From the NCBI GenBank assembly GCA_002436415.1, contig DJMA01000033.1:1-64000 (forward strand): DNA of 64,000 nt, read 5' to 3'. Both the position numbers and the translations under genes were made by a program. This document shows, in pieces, positions 63,716 to 64,000 of this stretch. This DNA comes from Bdellovibrionaceae bacterium UBA6502 (GTDB lineage: Bacteria > Bdellovibrionota > Bdellovibrionia > Bdellovibrionales > UBA840). Under the pieces are notes generated by a model that saw only the letters and a list, made by a program, of their open reading frames with translations, was not told the DNA's origin and made no database searches. Within the stretch, counting starts at the first letter, position 1. Each line of letters begins with the position of its first letter.

Positions 63716-64000
63716 GGAAAAGACGAAGACAGAGGAAGCTGCTGTCGAAAAACAATTGCAAAAGCAATTGCCTGAAATTCAATGTAAAACGCAATCTTCC
63801 AATGAGGATCGTTTGCTGAGTTTTGCCTATCGAAATCCTCAAGAGCCTGCTGAACTAAAAGTGAACCAGCTCACGGTGGGTGATGAGTTTATTTTAAGTT
63901 GCCAGGGGGATTCCTTTGATTTGATCCCGGATAAGTTTAAAATCATTTGGTCAAAAGAAGTTCCAGATAATGTAAAGTCTTATTCTTTGAAAATTCTAGA
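63708..64000 (+). CDS. Start of a protein of unknown function in the MoxR-DUF58 operon (partial)
   Basis: A GTG at 63708 overlaps the DUF58 stop by eight bases, with AGAGG before it. The frame stays open to the end of the window, giving 97 residues. They are acidic and Gln-rich at first (EEKTKTEEAAVEKQLQKQL), with no signal peptide or span so far. In other operons of this type a Bat protein follows; that is only an expectation. Confidence 0.7.
   Translation, partial: MAEEKTKTEEAAVEKQLQKQLPEIQCKTQSSNEDRLLSFAYRNPQEPAELKVNQLTVGDEFILSCQGDSFDLIPDKFKIIWSKEVPDNVKSYSLKIL

Overview
This 64 kb window is AT-rich chromosomal DNA of a Gram-negative bacterium, most likely a member of Bdellovibrionota (Bdellovibrio-like). 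The pointers are a TIGR02147-type regulator, SpoVG in a Gram-negative setting, a DUF1844 protein, topoisomerase I with a long Lys/Ala-rich tail, and many Sec-exported proteases. No rRNA, phage or CRISPR was seen. One tRNA gene (tRNA-Gln, UUG) is present. The lineage call is inference from gene content; no search was run.

Layout. 1-9 kb: HAD phosphatase, topA, two structured intergenic repeats, then an operon of a secreted protein, a TIGR02147 regulator and a secreted metzincin protease. A HAD-like gene of unknown role follows. 8.5-14 kb: a heptamer tandem repeat, two 152-bp MITEs, a tail-specific protease, a DUF547 protein, aat, and a complete 1014-bp IS inserted exactly at the aat stop codon. 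14-21.8 kb: a two-gene unit that is the most unusual content of the window. It encodes a 1186-residue tandem AAA+ (MoxR-like) ATPase that begins with a Sec signal peptide, and a 1398-residue secreted protein joining a transglutaminase-like domain, long Asn/Ser/Glu/Lys-rich linkers and a C-terminal von Willebrand A domain. 21.8-26.2 kb (minus strand): htpG, then slyD-speD-speE, where SpeD is of the eukaryotic type. 26.6-33.7 kb: a membrane protein and the pyrimidine operon pyrB-carA-carB-pyrF-pyrE. 33.9-41 kb: methyltransferase, LtaS-like phosphotransferase, a TPP-riboswitch-controlled sodium/solute symporter, an M17 aminopeptidase and a fatty-acid desaturase. 41-45 kb: phosphorelay parts (Hpt protein, OmpR-type regulator, receiver-PilZ-like protein, soluble hybrid kinase). 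45.4-51.3 kb: a third MITE, dinB, and a divergent symporter / glycerate kinase / GH13 phosphorylase locus that fits glucosylglycerate use. 51-57 kb: hemN, a 2OG-Fe(II) oxygenase, rimK, katG. 57-58 kb: a tandem array with a 244-bp period ending at tRNA-Gln, then spoVG. 58-64 kb: YceI, a DegP-type protease, DUF1844, an HtpX-like protein whose zinc site is lost, and a conventional MoxR-DUF58 operon running off the end.

Several genes deal with envelope protein quality control: two exported serine proteases, a metzincin, a pseudo-M48 protein, HtpG and SlyD. MoxR-type ATPase/vWA partners occur twice, once in the usual cytoplasmic form (61.8 kb) and once in an apparently exported form (14 kb). The IS at 12.8 kb has three same-size non-autonomous derivatives in the window, which marks a recently active element family.
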